DNA of 64,000 bases from Sphingobacteriales bacterium 44-61 (GTDB lineage: Bacteria; Bacteroidota; Bacteroidia; Chitinophagales; Chitinophagaceae), in NCBI GenBank assembly GCA_001898405.1, contig MKTW01000002.1, positions 556,175 through 620,174 of the forward strand. Reading direction: 5' to 3'. Shown piece by piece: positions 1-10,313 of this stretch; within the stretch, counting starts at the first letter, position 1; each line of letters begins with the position of its first letter. The position numbers and the translations under genes were made by a program. The notes under the pieces were generated by a model. The model saw nothing but the letters and a program-made list of their open reading frames with translations. It did not search any database and was not told the DNA's origin.

Positions 1-3000
1 ATGAATCCCAATAATCAACAACTGGCGGGCAGTGGTGGAGGTTTGGGTGTACAGCAAAGCAATGATCCCTTATATGGAAATAAGCCAGACGGCAGTTTAT
101 TTTATGGCAATCAAACAGGCTTTTCCAACAAACAAAACAGTCCCCTGGCAGGCGTTACTGTGCAATTGTATGTAGTTACTCAATATAAGATTGCAGAAGG
201 AATACAACCTGCAAGTTTGGATAACCTTGAAACTTCATTCAATTCAAGCGGGCTGCATGAAGGCCGTGATGGGATAATATATGAAGGCGGGCCATTGGCA
301 ACGGCAACTACCGCAACTGATGGTAGTTTTTTCTTTGGAGTGCCTGATCTGGAGGATATGAATTTTGAATGGGAGCAGGATCAAACACCGGCATCCGTCA
401 ATGGTACCAGATCCCCTGACAATCCATTAGGACAGGTTGTTAGTCTCAACACATGGCGCAGAAAGGTATTGATGATAAAAGTAGCAACCGCACCTCACAC
501 TGCATGGCGTTATCCAATGCAATTTGTTGGCGGCGATATCCTTTCACAAGGTGCTGATATGGGCACGTTTTACAGCCCGGTAGTGGAATACTCAGAAACC
601 GTAACCGTTGCAGAAAAAAATAATCCAAGCATCACCAAAAGCGGAATGGAAGTATTGCTCCTGCGGGTAAAAACGGCACAGCGTCCCTCCTACATTTATG
701 TTCCAAAAGATGAAGTGCATCCGGGTAATTTTACTGACCCTGAAATATTCCGTTTCAATAATGTTGACTACGAAATTATTGCCAAAGACACTACCAATGC
801 CCAGGGAAAAGCCACATTCGATCATATAGTCGGGCAGCGCTGCACTGATAATACCAATATGCTTTATTATTATGCACGGCCTGCCGACAATCTTTCTACC
901 GGGTATTCGCTGGTGTTTCCTGCTCCTCAAAAATTATATACCGGTTGCATCTATAAGGGTGTGATTGGGGTTGATCTTGATATCCCCAGGATTTATGCAC
1001 GGGTAAGCAACACAGTTGCCGGCAATATGGGCGAGATGGCAATGTATGAGCAAGGCGCAAAATGGACACTCTGGCGAATAAAAAAAGCAGGTGCAGTTCA
1101 ATTGGGGCAAAGCCACGGGAATTGGGGTGCATTGATTGAAAATAACAAAACGAATTGGGCTTACATCAGGAGTGTGCTGGCAACAAGCGGGAATAATGCA
1201 TACCCCGCCAAAGCAGGAATTACCGGCGCTTCCGGAAGAATTGATGTAAAAGAGATGTATGTTACCTGGAGCCCCACCAATGAAGATTATTATTTTGTTC
1301 TGGAGATAGAAAAAGACGGCTTCTCTGCTATTATTACACCTGTTAACAAAAACAGCTCAGCTTCGGCTGCTCAAGGCGATATGCTGCCAGTTAAAAAAGG
1401 TGAAGCGTACAATCTTGGCGATCTTGATCTGAAACCCAATGGCAAGGTTACCATTACCCTGAAAGATGAAGAAGGCAGAAGTCTTCATGGCCAGGCCTAT
1501 TATACCGACCACCCTGCAACTGCACAGGTTGGAGAGATACAACCGCTCACACCTGGTTTTTTCATCAATCTTGCTGTGCCTTCAGGCAATGGCAGAAAGA
1601 TTGTTATCCTGCCAAAAGATATGGAAGTATATCAGCAGGACACTATCAGCATTGACGTCCCCGCCAGCGGTGTTTTGGAAAAAGAAGTGGTGGTGAAATA
1701 CAAGCTGCACCGCATTTATTTTAATATACAAGGCAGCAGCGGCATTGGCAACAGTAATCAAAAGAAAGCTTTACAGAACGCAAAAATCGAATTGCTGGAT
1801 CCTGTCAATATCAAAATGTATCCCGGCCTGCACAGCCCCTATATTTCGGAAGGCACATCTTCCAATGTCAATAATCTTCCCATCGGCGGTGGCAGAACTG
1901 ATAATAGCAGCGGCGTGGCAGATGATTTAGTGAATGAGTTTACCAGGACCACCAACCAGGGCGGCGGTGCTGATTTTGCCTTTAGAAATTCAGGCAGCAG
2001 GTTTAAGTTCCGCATCACCGGGCCAAAAGGCGAAGTGAGCTATGTCGTAATAGATAAGGAAGTAGCAAGTACCGCAGGGAAACACTGGCTGAAAGTGAAC
2101 GTAACACTGAAAGCCGGAAGAACGGTGAAAGGAACAGTAAAACTGGGCACTGCACCGGTGGCAATGGCAAGAGTGAAGCTTGAAAACCGCTTACCCCTGA
2201 TTGAAGCCTTTACCAATGAATCCGGAGAGTATATCCTGACAGGTGTTCCGGCCGATTCCAACCTCATCTTTTCAGCGGCTAAATCGGGTTATGTGGGAAT
2301 GGAATTCGATGAAAATAATCCAACTCAATTGTATTATGCCGGAAGTGCTGTTCACTCCAATGTTATGATTGCCGGGACCTCCAACATCGGCATCACCACT
2401 ATTGATTTTAAGTTGCGTATTTATGATGGATTAGATCTCAGCCAGATGCTGGGCTTTCCATTGGAAGTAACCAAACTCACGGAAACAAAAAACGGTGTGG
2501 TTTCAAGAGGCGGTTCAGCCGCCAAAACAGTAACTATATCAGGCCAGGTAGTTATTTCCGATGCCGACAACGAAATTTTTAAAATGCGTGGTGAAACCAC
2601 TGACGGCAATCCGCTTTCCACCATTCGGTTCAGCGACATAATTGTGATAGCCGATGAAAAGAAAAACGCGGTGGATACACCTTATGCCCGTCCGAAGACC
2701 CTGCCCATGAGCACTTCTGTCAATTTTCAGGAGATCAGTGTGTTTGGAAAAGAGGGTTACAATGCCATTATGGGCGATACAGAAAAAGGCGTTACACTTA
2801 ATAATTTCAGCTCTGGCGATACGATGCTGGGAGTGGCACAAGGCAAGGTGATCATTGATATTTCATCTTTCGGAAGCAACCGTTTTGCTCAAAAAGAAGA
2901 GATGTTCCTCAAGCCCATTGCCGGAAGCAACAATCTCTTCTTCCCGGTATTCACCGCTTCGGGCATTCCGGTGATAGATCCTCAAAGCGGTTTCCTCATC

Positions 3001-5163
3001 AGCAACGGTACAGGCGGCAGTTTTGAATACCTGCTCAAATACGGCCAGGATAGCTTTTCGGTCAAAGCTTCGTCAACTTCCTCCCGTTTGTATAAAGCAG
3101 CTGTGAAATTAGATTCACGGCTGCAAACCAACTTCAAAAATGTTAATCCTCAACACGCCAATCTCAACCTTCACCTGGGGGATATAACAATTAGCTCAAA
3201 CGGGCAGCTGTTCGATATTGCGCGGTCCGTTGCAGCGCAAAATATGGAAGCTCAAACCCTTCAACTAGGCGAGTTTGCTATTCATTTCAGCAGCCTTAAA
3301 ATGGATGAAAGCGGAGTGCAGTTTGGCGGAAAATTAGATGCGCTGGGCATGGAAATTCCGTTTGCAGACGCTACCCTTCACCCCAGTAGTTTTGTTCTTC
3401 TGCAAGGCTCACTCAACCTCAATTCGCTGTCCATTCTCGGCGGTTCTGTTCCGGTAAAGGCAGATGACGGGGCAACATTCGGCTACGATGGTACGGAGAA
3501 GAACGCATGGTATTTAACGATAAGAGATGATGATGAGGATGGTACAGCCACTTCCATCAGCGGAGAACATTTGGAAGGGCTTGATAAAAATGCTGTCGTA
3601 GGTTTTAAATCAATGTGGTTTTATAGTAACGGCAGCAAATCGGTCAGCCTGTCTGAGAATAATCCTGCCTATCGCCTGCATAATATTGTCGATTTTACGA
3701 TCAACCAGGCAGAACTGTTTCCAAACACTCTTTCGCTGAATGGGATCATGGATCTGGGCATCCGGGATTTTACAGGCTATCAAACAGCATTGAATTATGA
3801 AAAGCCCGAAGTAGCTTCTGCAAAACCTGCACTTACCATTGTTGATTTTTCTATGCCGAATATTTTAATAAAAGGCGTGAGCCTGAATTTTAATCCGGGC
3901 AACATGACCGACGATGAGGGACTATACAGCAGCAGCATTCAGTTTTTGGATAAGGTGAACGGGAAATTGCAGATCCGCGGTTATTTGAGAGATGAAAACC
4001 CCGAAGTATTTAAAGGCGTAAGATATACCCTGATAAAAACCAACAACAGTACAGAACTCACGCTTGATGAAACACCCAAACAAACCATCAAATTAGGTGG
4101 CAGCAGCAGCGAAAGCAAACTTTTACTAAGCAATATAGACGGCAAAATGTGGGTAACCGATACCGGCTGGACACATCTCTATTTCAACGGCGATATGCCT
4201 GAAGAAATGGGCTTTACCTCAAATGGAAAACGGATGCGCTTTGATGTGGAAGGAAAGCTGAAAGTAACTAACCAGAAAGTGCGCCTGCAAAAAGCAACAA
4301 AGGATCTGAGCGGGCTTTCTTTAGAATACGATATGATCAATCATCGCCTGAAAGGGCAGATGAGTTTTAGTGACAACATCGGAACGGCTGCCGTCAACGG
4401 TATGGCAGAAGTGGTGATGGATAAGCGGGGCTATTATTTTATGTCAGGGGGACAAATGACGATGAGCAATCCGAAAGTAGAAGGTGCTGCATTTCTCCTG
4501 TTTGGCGATTACCAGCTCGCCGGCGGCGACCTTGAATCTCATGTTGATGGCATGCTAAGGCAATACAGTAAATATGTTGAGAATCTTAACGAGCTACCAA
4601 TGGGTTATTTGAATATGAAGGAAGACCGGCTACGTGGATTTTTCTTTGAAGGTGCCGGAGAAATCCCGTTCCCTGCCCTGCCAAATTTTGAAGTAGACCT
4701 GGTAGTAGTAAGTGCCAAACTGGAGGTTAACATAGGTGGCGACATACTGTTTGGGATCAACTTTGGTGAAGAAAGCACTAGTTACAATTTAGGAATGGGC
4801 GCATTTATAAACGCAGATCTGGCACTGGGTGTTAACCTGGGAATTGTTGGCGGAGGAGTGGCGATGCATGGCGATGCCGGTATTTATATAGACGGAACTT
4901 ATTCGGCAAACGACTATTACCAGCTGGCAGTTATGGGATACATCCATATCACCGGCTCTGCATGGGCAACCGCACTGGGCTTTGATGTAACAGTAGAAGG
5001 ATCTGTAGGCGTTGATGCAAAGGGTTATGTAACAAACAGGCCGGGAGAAGCAGATAAGTTTGAATTGGTATTTAGAGGAGAAGTAAAAGATGGAAAAGTG
5101 CAGGCGCCGGATGTAACGGAAACCAAAAGAGTAGAAAACCCGCCAAAGGAAGGTGGACAATAA
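1..5163 (+). CDS. Giant surface protein with carboxypeptidase-regulatory-like domain (5' end probably missing)
   Basis: The reading frame is open from base 1 to the stop at 5161-5163 (1720 residues visible). The first codon is ATG, but no signal peptide follows it and the sequence is already low-complexity extracellular protein, so the true start is probably upstream of the window. Around residues 700-775 a carboxypeptidase-regulatory-like beta-sandwich is visible (GRTVKGTVKLG, then a NESGEYILTGVP turn). Near the start, another SPLAGVTVQLY segment with TDGSFFFGVP looks like the same fold. The last 150 residues are rich in Gly, Ala and Val (VNLGIVGGGVAMHGDAG) and may form beta structure. It is probably exported and acts at the cell surface. 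It precedes a fibronectin-type protein by 36 bp, suggesting one transcription unit. No enzymatic motif is recognised, so the function is unknown. Confidence 0.75.
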   Translation: MNPNNQQLAGSGGGLGVQQSNDPLYGNKPDGSLFYGNQTGFSNKQNSPLAGVTVQLYVVTQYKIAEGIQPASLDNLETSFNSSGLHEGRDGIIYEGGPLATATTATDGSFFFGVPDLEDMNFEWEQDQTPASVNGTRSPDNPLGQVVSLNTWRRKVLMIKVATAPHTAWRYPMQFVGGDILSQGADMGTFYSPVVEYSETVTVAEKNNPSITKSGMEVLLLRVKTAQRPSYIYVPKDEVHPGNFTDPEIFRFNNVDYEIIAKDTTNAQGKATFDHIVGQRCTDNTNMLYYYARPADNLSTGYSLVFPAPQKLYTGCIYKGVIGVDLDIPRIYARVSNTVAGNMGEMAMYEQGAKWTLWRIKKAGAVQLGQSHGNWGALIENNKTNWAYIRSVLATSGNNAYPAKAGITGASGRIDVKEMYVTWSPTNEDYYFVLEIEKDGFSAIITPVNKNSSASAAQGDMLPVKKGEAYNLGDLDLKPNGKVTITLKDEEGRSLHGQAYYTDHPATAQVGEIQPLTPGFFINLAVPSGNGRKIVILPKDMEVYQQDTISIDVPASGVLEKEVVVKYKLHRIYFNIQGSSGIGNSNQKKALQNAKIELLDPVNIKMYPGLHSPYISEGTSSNVNNLPIGGGRTDNSSGVADDLVNEFTRTTNQGGGADFAFRNSGSRFKFRITGPKGEVSYVVIDKEVASTAGKHWLKVNVTLKAGRTVKGTVKLGTAPVAMARVKLENRLPLIEAFTNESGEYILTGVPADSNLIFSAAKSGYVGMEFDENNPTQLYYAGSAVHSNVMIAGTSNIGITTIDFKLRIYDGLDLSQMLGFPLEVTKLTETKNGVVSRGGSAAKTVTISGQVVISDADNEIFKMRGETTDGNPLSTIRFSDIIVIADEKKNAVDTPYARPKTLPMSTSVNFQEISVFGKEGYNAIMGDTEKGVTLNNFSSGDTMLGVAQGKVIIDISSFGSNRFAQKEEMFLKPIAGSNNLFFPVFTASGIPVIDPQSGFLISNGTGGSFEYLLKYGQDSFSVKASSTSSRLYKAAVKLDSRLQTNFKNVNPQHANLNLHLGDITISSNGQLFDIARSVAAQNMEAQTLQLGEFAIHFSSLKMDESGVQFGGKLDALGMEIPFADATLHPSSFVLLQGSLNLNSLSILGGSVPVKADDGATFGYDGTEKNAWYLTIRDDDEDGTATSISGEHLEGLDKNAVVGFKSMWFYSNGSKSVSLSENNPAYRLHNIVDFTINQAELFPNTLSLNGIMDLGIRDFTGYQTALNYEKPEVASAKPALTIVDFSMPNILIKGVSLNFNPGNMTDDEGLYSSSIQFLDKVNGKLQIRGYLRDENPEVFKGVRYTLIKTNNSTELTLDETPKQTIKLGGSSSESKLLLSNIDGKMWVTDTGWTHLYFNGDMPEEMGFTSNGKRMRFDVEGKLKVTNQKVRLQKATKDLSGLSLEYDMINHRLKGQMSFSDNIGTAAVNGMAEVVMDKRGYYFMSGGQMTMSNPKVEGAAFLLFGDYQLAGGDLESHVDGMLRQYSKYVENLNELPMGYLNMKEDRLRGFFFEGAGEIPFPALPNFEVDLVVVSAKLEVNIGGDILFGINFGEESTSYNLGMGAFINADLALGVNLGIVGGGVAMHGDAGIYIDGTYSANDYYQLAVMGYIHITGSAWATALGFDVTVEGSVGVDAKGYVTNRPGEADKFELVFRGEVKDGKVQAPDVTETKRVENPPKEGGQ

Positions 5164-5199
5164 AGCAGGCAATAGAGCTAATTAAAAATTGTCAGAATC

Positions 5200-7323
5200 A
5201 TGATCAGCAAAATTTTTATGATAAAAGAAAAAATAAAGATAGCTGTCAGCAATTTCAAGCAAAGCAGCATAAGGAGCCAGAAGGTAGAGAAACAGCAACT
5301 TATCCGGGTTTGTTTCTTTGCATCTCTAAGTGAAAAGATCATTCCAATCACAGTTCTGTCCCTTGCTTTCAGCTTTGCCATCTCAGCTCAACCTGTAATG
5401 CCCGGCATTGCAAGAGTGGGCGCAAAAGGAATTTTTGTTTTCGTAGGTGATCAGGTCAGCAATCGCGCAGGGAAAATCACTGCTTATCGCATTGAACGCA
5501 AAACCTTGCCTAATGGCGATTTCAGTGAAGCAGCCCGCCTGGAAGCTGTATCATCAGTATCAATGTTTAAAAAAAATATGGAAGCCTCTGCCAATTGGGT
5601 TCCCTACAAAATGAATTTGGATCAGTATAGAGTAGACAGTATTTGGACGCGGATGAAGCAAACAGGCGACCTCTCCTCCTTACAGAATACAGGATTAAGC
5701 CTACCGGTGATGGCAGGTTTTAATATGGCCTGGCTCGATACCAAAGTGGAAGCTGGAAAAGCTTATCAATACCGCATCACTGCTATCGGCACAAATGAAA
5801 TTTCACTAAGCAGCGAATTGATCTTTAACTCTCCGGGAGTGACAAAGCCCCGCATTGATCGTTTCCGCTACAACCAGGTGCGGAAAACGCTGGAAATATA
5901 CAGTTATGCCAAAGGTGAAAACAAACCTGTGCAAATTGAAGTGTTCAGAAGCGAAGAAAGAAACAAAGGATATGTGCAGGTGCCTGTAAAAACCGGTTTC
6001 TTCTCCCCTCAGCCAGACAGTATTCAATATCATATTTGGGACAGTACTGCCTTACCCGCACAGATGTACTGGTATTATGTAAAAGGATATGATGTCTTGG
6101 GCAATGCTTCTGCTTTCAGCGATACGCTTTCTTATGCTTCATTGGATTTTATTCAGATGCCATTACCCAAACAAATAAGCGTGCAGGCAGATAATGATGC
6201 TCAAGGCATTCATTTTTCATGGCAGTTGGATCAGCCTGAACTGATCAATATGCTCACGCTCTACCGCAGCACCAATTCAGTGAATGGATTTCAGCCTATC
6301 GCTGTGCTTGCACCTGACCAACTGAAATTTACCGATGAGAACCTGAAACCCGCCACCGCCTATTTCTACTATTTTGAAGTGGTATATAAAACACAGGAAC
6401 GTCCTAAGCGCACAACGTCGTTTGCGGGATCGTTTACCAGCAATAAAACACCGCAACAACCGGTTGTTGTTACTGCCGAAGGCGTGAAAGAAGGTGTTAG
6501 CCTGCAATGGGAAAACCACGAAGAAAACATCAGCGGTTTTTGGCTCTACCGTGCCGAACAGGGCAAACCGCTGCAACTTATCAGTGGGCCCATTCCCGCT
6601 GTAGACACTATTCGGCATTATACATTCACCGATACGGACAGCCTGCTAAGCGGCGGAAAGTTTTATCAATATGCCCTGAAATCTTATTCCACAAGTCATT
6701 TGGAAAGCATTTTTTCCGACACGGCAACGGCCCGGCCACTAAGAAATATTCCCGTTCCTCATCCGCCATTGCAGATAAATACCAATACCGACGGAGAAGC
6801 CGGTAAAGTGTGGGTGCTATGGGAGGATGTGTCAAAATACGATGAAATGGTAATGGGTTATATGCTGTTGCGCCAAAAGAACAGCAGTGAGAAAAAACAT
6901 AAAACTGATACCATTTTTTGCAGTGTAAATTTTTATGTAGACACATTGGTGAAGCAAGGCGAAAGCTATGCTTACACGGTTGTTTCGCAATCCATACTGG
7001 GTATGCAAAGCGTGCATTCGGAAACGGTAGTATTCAGCGCCGGTAAAAAGATGCTGCCTCCACCATCTTTATTGCTCGCCACTACCACCAAACAGGGTGT
7101 GTTACTGCAATGGGAGCCGCCTGCCAATGCAGACGCACTACGCTACAATATCTATCGCTACGAACGTGGTAAAGCACCGGTGAAAACCGGAACAGCGGTG
7201 GCTGGCAGCAGCTTCACCGATAAAACGGCGGTAAAAGGGAAGCTGTACTTCTATTCTCTGCGTTCCCTTGACGGCGGCCAGGAAAGCGAAAAGAGTAATG
7301 AGATGTCTTTAAGTTATCAATGA
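5200..7323 (+). CDS. Fibronectin type III-like repeat protein, exported
   Basis: A 707-residue protein without a recognisable enzyme motif. Six times it shows the aromatic strand pattern typical of Fn3 G-strands: AYQYRITAIG, YWYYVKGYDVLG, AYFYYFEVVY, FYQYALKSYS, SYAYTVVSQS and LYFYSLRSLDGG, each closing a unit of roughly 90-100 residues. A hydrophobic stretch at residues 47-63 ending in AISAQ looks like a signal peptide, which leaves an unusually long 46-residue basic leader after the first ATG. No closer in-frame ATG exists, so the start is uncertain. It follows the giant protein by 36 bp and precedes three lipoproteins on the same strand. A structural or adhesive role in a surface complex is inferred from domain type only. 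Confidence 0.75.
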   Translation: MISKIFMIKEKIKIAVSNFKQSSIRSQKVEKQQLIRVCFFASLSEKIIPITVLSLAFSFAISAQPVMPGIARVGAKGIFVFVGDQVSNRAGKITAYRIERKTLPNGDFSEAARLEAVSSVSMFKKNMEASANWVPYKMNLDQYRVDSIWTRMKQTGDLSSLQNTGLSLPVMAGFNMAWLDTKVEAGKAYQYRITAIGTNEISLSSELIFNSPGVTKPRIDRFRYNQVRKTLEIYSYAKGENKPVQIEVFRSEERNKGYVQVPVKTGFFSPQPDSIQYHIWDSTALPAQMYWYYVKGYDVLGNASAFSDTLSYASLDFIQMPLPKQISVQADNDAQGIHFSWQLDQPELINMLTLYRSTNSVNGFQPIAVLAPDQLKFTDENLKPATAYFYYFEVVYKTQERPKRTTSFAGSFTSNKTPQQPVVVTAEGVKEGVSLQWENHEENISGFWLYRAEQGKPLQLISGPIPAVDTIRHYTFTDTDSLLSGGKFYQYALKSYSTSHLESIFSDTATARPLRNIPVPHPPLQINTNTDGEAGKVWVLWEDVSKYDEMVMGYMLLRQKNSSEKKHKTDTIFCSVNFYVDTLVKQGESYAYTVVSQSILGMQSVHSETVVFSAGKKMLPPPSLLLATTTKQGVLLQWEPPANADALRYNIYRYERGKAPVKTGTAVAGSSFTDKTAVKGKLYFYSLRSLDGGQESEKSNEMSLSYQ

Positions 7324-7410
7324 ATCTCTAAACTATGGTTAGTTGTACCGAGAAAATATTTGTGATTTGCTCGCAGGTAAAATCAGGCAATAACAACTTA
7401 AAATAAAAGA

Positions 7411-7953
7411 ATGAATAATTACAAAAGAAAGCCCTGTCTGAGTTTCCCCTTCGGGAGACAGGAGATCGTATTATTTTTCGCCTGCTTGCTGCTATTCGCA
7501 GCCTGCGATAAACAAGGCCCTATGGGACCTCCGGGCGAACCCGGTCCTGATGGAACCTCAGGCGGACAGGGCGGCGGCGCTATCGTGTATCAAAGTACAG
7601 GCAGCGACAACTTTGACTGGGCGCAAACCGGCACATCAGACAACGCTGATATCTGGACATTGGCAATGAATGACAAAAATGTATTCACCCTGCCTAATTC
7701 CATCAAACCCCTGATTGACGAAGGCGGCATCATCATCGCCTACTTTCAATGGGACGGCGGTTGGATAAAACTGCCTGCAATACCAATACATCTTGACTCG
7801 CAAAAATACAGTTACCTGTACCGTGAAACCGGCGGCAGCCCAACGGTGGAAATAAAAGCAAGAATACCAAAAGGCGAAAGCCCCGCTTATATAGTAAGCC
7901 TTAAACTCTTTGTATTGCCGGCATCGGAATATGAGGAGATCGTTTTGGAATAA
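7411..7953 (+). CDS. Collagen-like lipoprotein, short form
   Basis: A 180-residue lipoprotein. A hydrophobic segment at residues 19-31 leads to a lipobox with Cys32 (LFAAC-DKQ). Directly after it comes a collagen-like Gly-X-Y run (GPMGPPGEPGPDG, residues 37-49) and a glycine-rich linker. The remaining ~125 residues form a beta-rich domain ending in a hydrophobic strand, SLKLFVLPASEY. The two following lipoproteins carry the same architecture, so the three are probably paralogues. Bacterial Gly-X-Y tracts can trimerise, but this one is only four to five triplets long. An inverted repeat in the first codons is listed separately. Function is unknown; an outer-membrane surface location is inferred. 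Confidence 0.8.
   Translation: MNNYKRKPCLSFPFGRQEIVLFFACLLLFAACDKQGPMGPPGEPGPDGTSGGQGGGAIVYQSTGSDNFDWAQTGTSDNADIWTLAMNDKNVFTLPNSIKPLIDEGGIIIAYFQWDGGWIKLPAIPIHLDSQKYSYLYRETGGSPTVEIKARIPKGESPAYIVSLKLFVLPASEYEEIVLE
7433..7462. repeat. Short inverted repeat inside the 5' coding region of the first collagen-like lipoprotein
   Basis: CCTGTCT at 7433-7439 pairs with AGACAGG at 7456-7462, with a smaller TCCC/GGGA pairing inside the loop. It encodes part of the lipoprotein N-terminal leader before the hydrophobic core. A comparable hairpin occupies the same region of the third lipoprotein gene (10352-10371). Confidence 0.45.
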
Positions 7954-7988
7954 GACAAACATACCTTCTACCTGTAATTGTAATAAAC

Positions 7989-10292
7989 ATGAGCTATAAC
8001 CTTTTTTCTGCAGCAGGGTTTGTTTCATTGATACTTGCCCTCCTGTTTTTAGCCTGCTCCAAAGAAGGAGTAGAAGGATTGCCGGGACCACAGGGCCCTC
8101 AAGGGCCTCCGGGCAGAAATGGTGCAGGCGGCGGCGCTGCTACAAAAATGACTGCGATAGACATCAGCAGCAACTCCTATACCTGGGTGAGTGGGCAACT
8201 GAACTACACTATAAACGGCGACCGTGTAAGTTATATTGACCTAGGGCAAAACATAGCCCGGGCCATTGACAGTGCCGGCACGATGGTATATGCTGAAATG
8301 GGAACAGGCACAGAAATCCAATGGATGAATATTCCCGATATGCCCGCAGGCACATCAACCGGATGGAGTCTTGGATACACGCTTGAAAAAACACAGCAAG
8401 CCACTTATCGTTTGCGTATTACAGCGCAGGGAACACCGACCATTACTGTAAGAAAAATCCGGGTGGTCATTATCCCATCGGAACTTTTTGGTGAAATGGG
8501 TGATGGCAACAAGACTGCCCCTATTTGCACCATCATTGCACCGCAGGATAATTCCTCTTTCTCCCTCACCGATACTATTCATGTAACTGTTACAGCTACC
8601 GACGCAGATGGCAGCATCGCTGATGTGCAACTTTTTGTGGACAGCACGGCTTTCGGTGCAGCAATAACTGATCCTCCCTATAATTTTACTATCAATCCAG
8701 GAACGTTGGAGGCTGGCTCGCACAGAATAATAGCAGTGGCAAAAGATAACGGGAATGCAACAGGCGCCGACACCGTAAACGTTTTAATAAACCTGGTTGA
8801 AAACAAAGCTCCCACCGTTAGCTTCACCACTCCCAAACACAATGAAAACTTTGCATCGAATGCAAATATTACGGCGGATATAAGTGCCACCGATGAAGAC
8901 GGGACCATTGCCGAAGTGCAGTTGTTTATAGACGGTGTGGCTTACGGTGCAAAAAGCACCACTCCTTATAGATTTACTATTCCGGCAGGTACACTGCAAC
9001 CTCAAACCGCTGCCTACATGCTGAAAGCTGTTGCTAAAGACAATCATGGTGCAACAGGAGAATCCTCCATAGCTATTAGTATTACCAACACGGTAACAGT
9101 AACTTCCTTCTCGCCCTCATCGGCGGGCTATGGTGCAGCAATAACTGTTACAGGCACAGGTTTCAGTACGGTTGCAGCCAACAATATCGTAACACTGAAC
9201 GGTATTCCCGCCCAGGTGGAAGCGGCAACGGCCACAGAACTGAAAATAAGAGTACCCAAAAACAAAAACACGACAGGCATCCTGCGGGTGCAGGTGCAAA
9301 GCGGAGGTGCAGCGAATGCACCAATGCCATTTACCTATTTGCTTACTTATACGGTGAGTACATTGGCGGGAAGCAGTACGGAAGGTTATAATGATGGAAC
9401 AGGTGTTGCGGCACAATTCGCATCTCCCAGGAGCGTGGCAGTAGACTCAAAGGGCAATATCTATGTGGCAGATGTAGGAAACAATCGAATCCGTAAAGTT
9501 ACTCCGGGTGGCGTGGTAACCACATTTGCAGGTAATGGATTTAAAAGTTATGCAGATGGTGAAGCCACTAAAGCGTCTTTCAACTCCCCTTCCGGTGTGG
9601 CGGTGGATGTTTCCGACAATATATATGTGGCTGATGCAGGCAACAATCGCATCCGGAAAATCACTCCTGCAGGCGTAGTTACCACAGTGGCAGGCGACGG
9701 TACAGCTGGCTTTTTTGATGCAGCAGACGTGAAAGCACGATTCAGATTTCCCCGCGGCATAGCCGTAGATGCTTCAGGAAATATTTATGTAGGCGACGAT
9801 GATAATAATCGTATTCGCAAAATCAGTCCTGCAGGTTTGGTTACAACGCTGGCAGGCTCCGGAGTGTCAGGCTCTGCCGACGGTACTGGTACGGCGGCAC
9901 AATTCAGTAGTCCAGGCGGCGTGGCAGTAGATGCTTCAGGCAATGTATATGTAGGAGATATTGGCAATGACGGCGTTCGCAAAATCACACCGGGTGGCGT
10001 GGTTACCACACTGGCGAGCGGTGCAAATATTTTAGACGGGCCCAATGGTGTAGCAATAGATGCTTCGGGAAATGTTTATGTAACAGTTCGTGAATCCCAT
10101 GTCATTCGCAAAATCACTCCTGCGGGTGAGGTCACTCTTGTGGCAGGTATTCAGAACTCTCAAGGCTTTATGGATGGTTTGAGCACTACAGCAAGATTCA
10201 CCGTTCCGGAAGGCATAGTGGTGGATGCTTCCGGTACTATCTATGTGGCGGATTTGGGCAACTACCGCATTCGTAAAATAGCAGCGGAGTAA
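7989..10292 (+). CDS. Collagen-like lipoprotein with Ig, IPT/TIG and NHL repeat domains
   Basis: A 767-residue lipoprotein. Signal peptide residues 1-22 and lipobox LFLAC give lipidated Cys23. A Gly-X-Y tract (GLPGPQGPQGPPG) spans residues 30-42. A beta domain shared with the two neighbouring lipoproteins ends near residue 165 (IRVVIIPSE). Two bacterial Ig-like domains follow, about residues 175-265 and 270-362 (DADGSIADVQLFVD; DEDGTIAEVQLFID). Next come an IPT/TIG domain at about 365-450 (SFSPSSAGYGAAITVTG) and about six NHL repeats to the C-terminus (VAVDSKGNIYVADVGNNRIRK-type units), forming a beta-propeller. This looks like a surface binding protein. NHL propellers bind protein, RNA or carbohydrate ligands, and nothing here decides which. 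It sits 35 bp after the short collagen-like lipoprotein. Confidence 0.85.
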   Translation: MSYNLFSAAGFVSLILALLFLACSKEGVEGLPGPQGPQGPPGRNGAGGGAATKMTAIDISSNSYTWVSGQLNYTINGDRVSYIDLGQNIARAIDSAGTMVYAEMGTGTEIQWMNIPDMPAGTSTGWSLGYTLEKTQQATYRLRITAQGTPTITVRKIRVVIIPSELFGEMGDGNKTAPICTIIAPQDNSSFSLTDTIHVTVTATDADGSIADVQLFVDSTAFGAAITDPPYNFTINPGTLEAGSHRIIAVAKDNGNATGADTVNVLINLVENKAPTVSFTTPKHNENFASNANITADISATDEDGTIAEVQLFIDGVAYGAKSTTPYRFTIPAGTLQPQTAAYMLKAVAKDNHGATGESSIAISITNTVTVTSFSPSSAGYGAAITVTGTGFSTVAANNIVTLNGIPAQVEAATATELKIRVPKNKNTTGILRVQVQSGGAANAPMPFTYLLTYTVSTLAGSSTEGYNDGTGVAAQFASPRSVAVDSKGNIYVADVGNNRIRKVTPGGVVTTFAGNGFKSYADGEATKASFNSPSGVAVDVSDNIYVADAGNNRIRKITPAGVVTTVAGDGTAGFFDAADVKARFRFPRGIAVDASGNIYVGDDDNNRIRKISPAGLVTTLAGSGVSGSADGTGTAAQFSSPGGVAVDASGNVYVGDIGNDGVRKITPGGVVTTLASGANILDGPNGVAIDASGNVYVTVRESHVIRKITPAGEVTLVAGIQNSQGFMDGLSTTARFTVPEGIVVDASGTIYVADLGNYRIRKIAAE

Positions 10293-10313
10293 AAACAATT
10301 AAAATTTAAAGCA

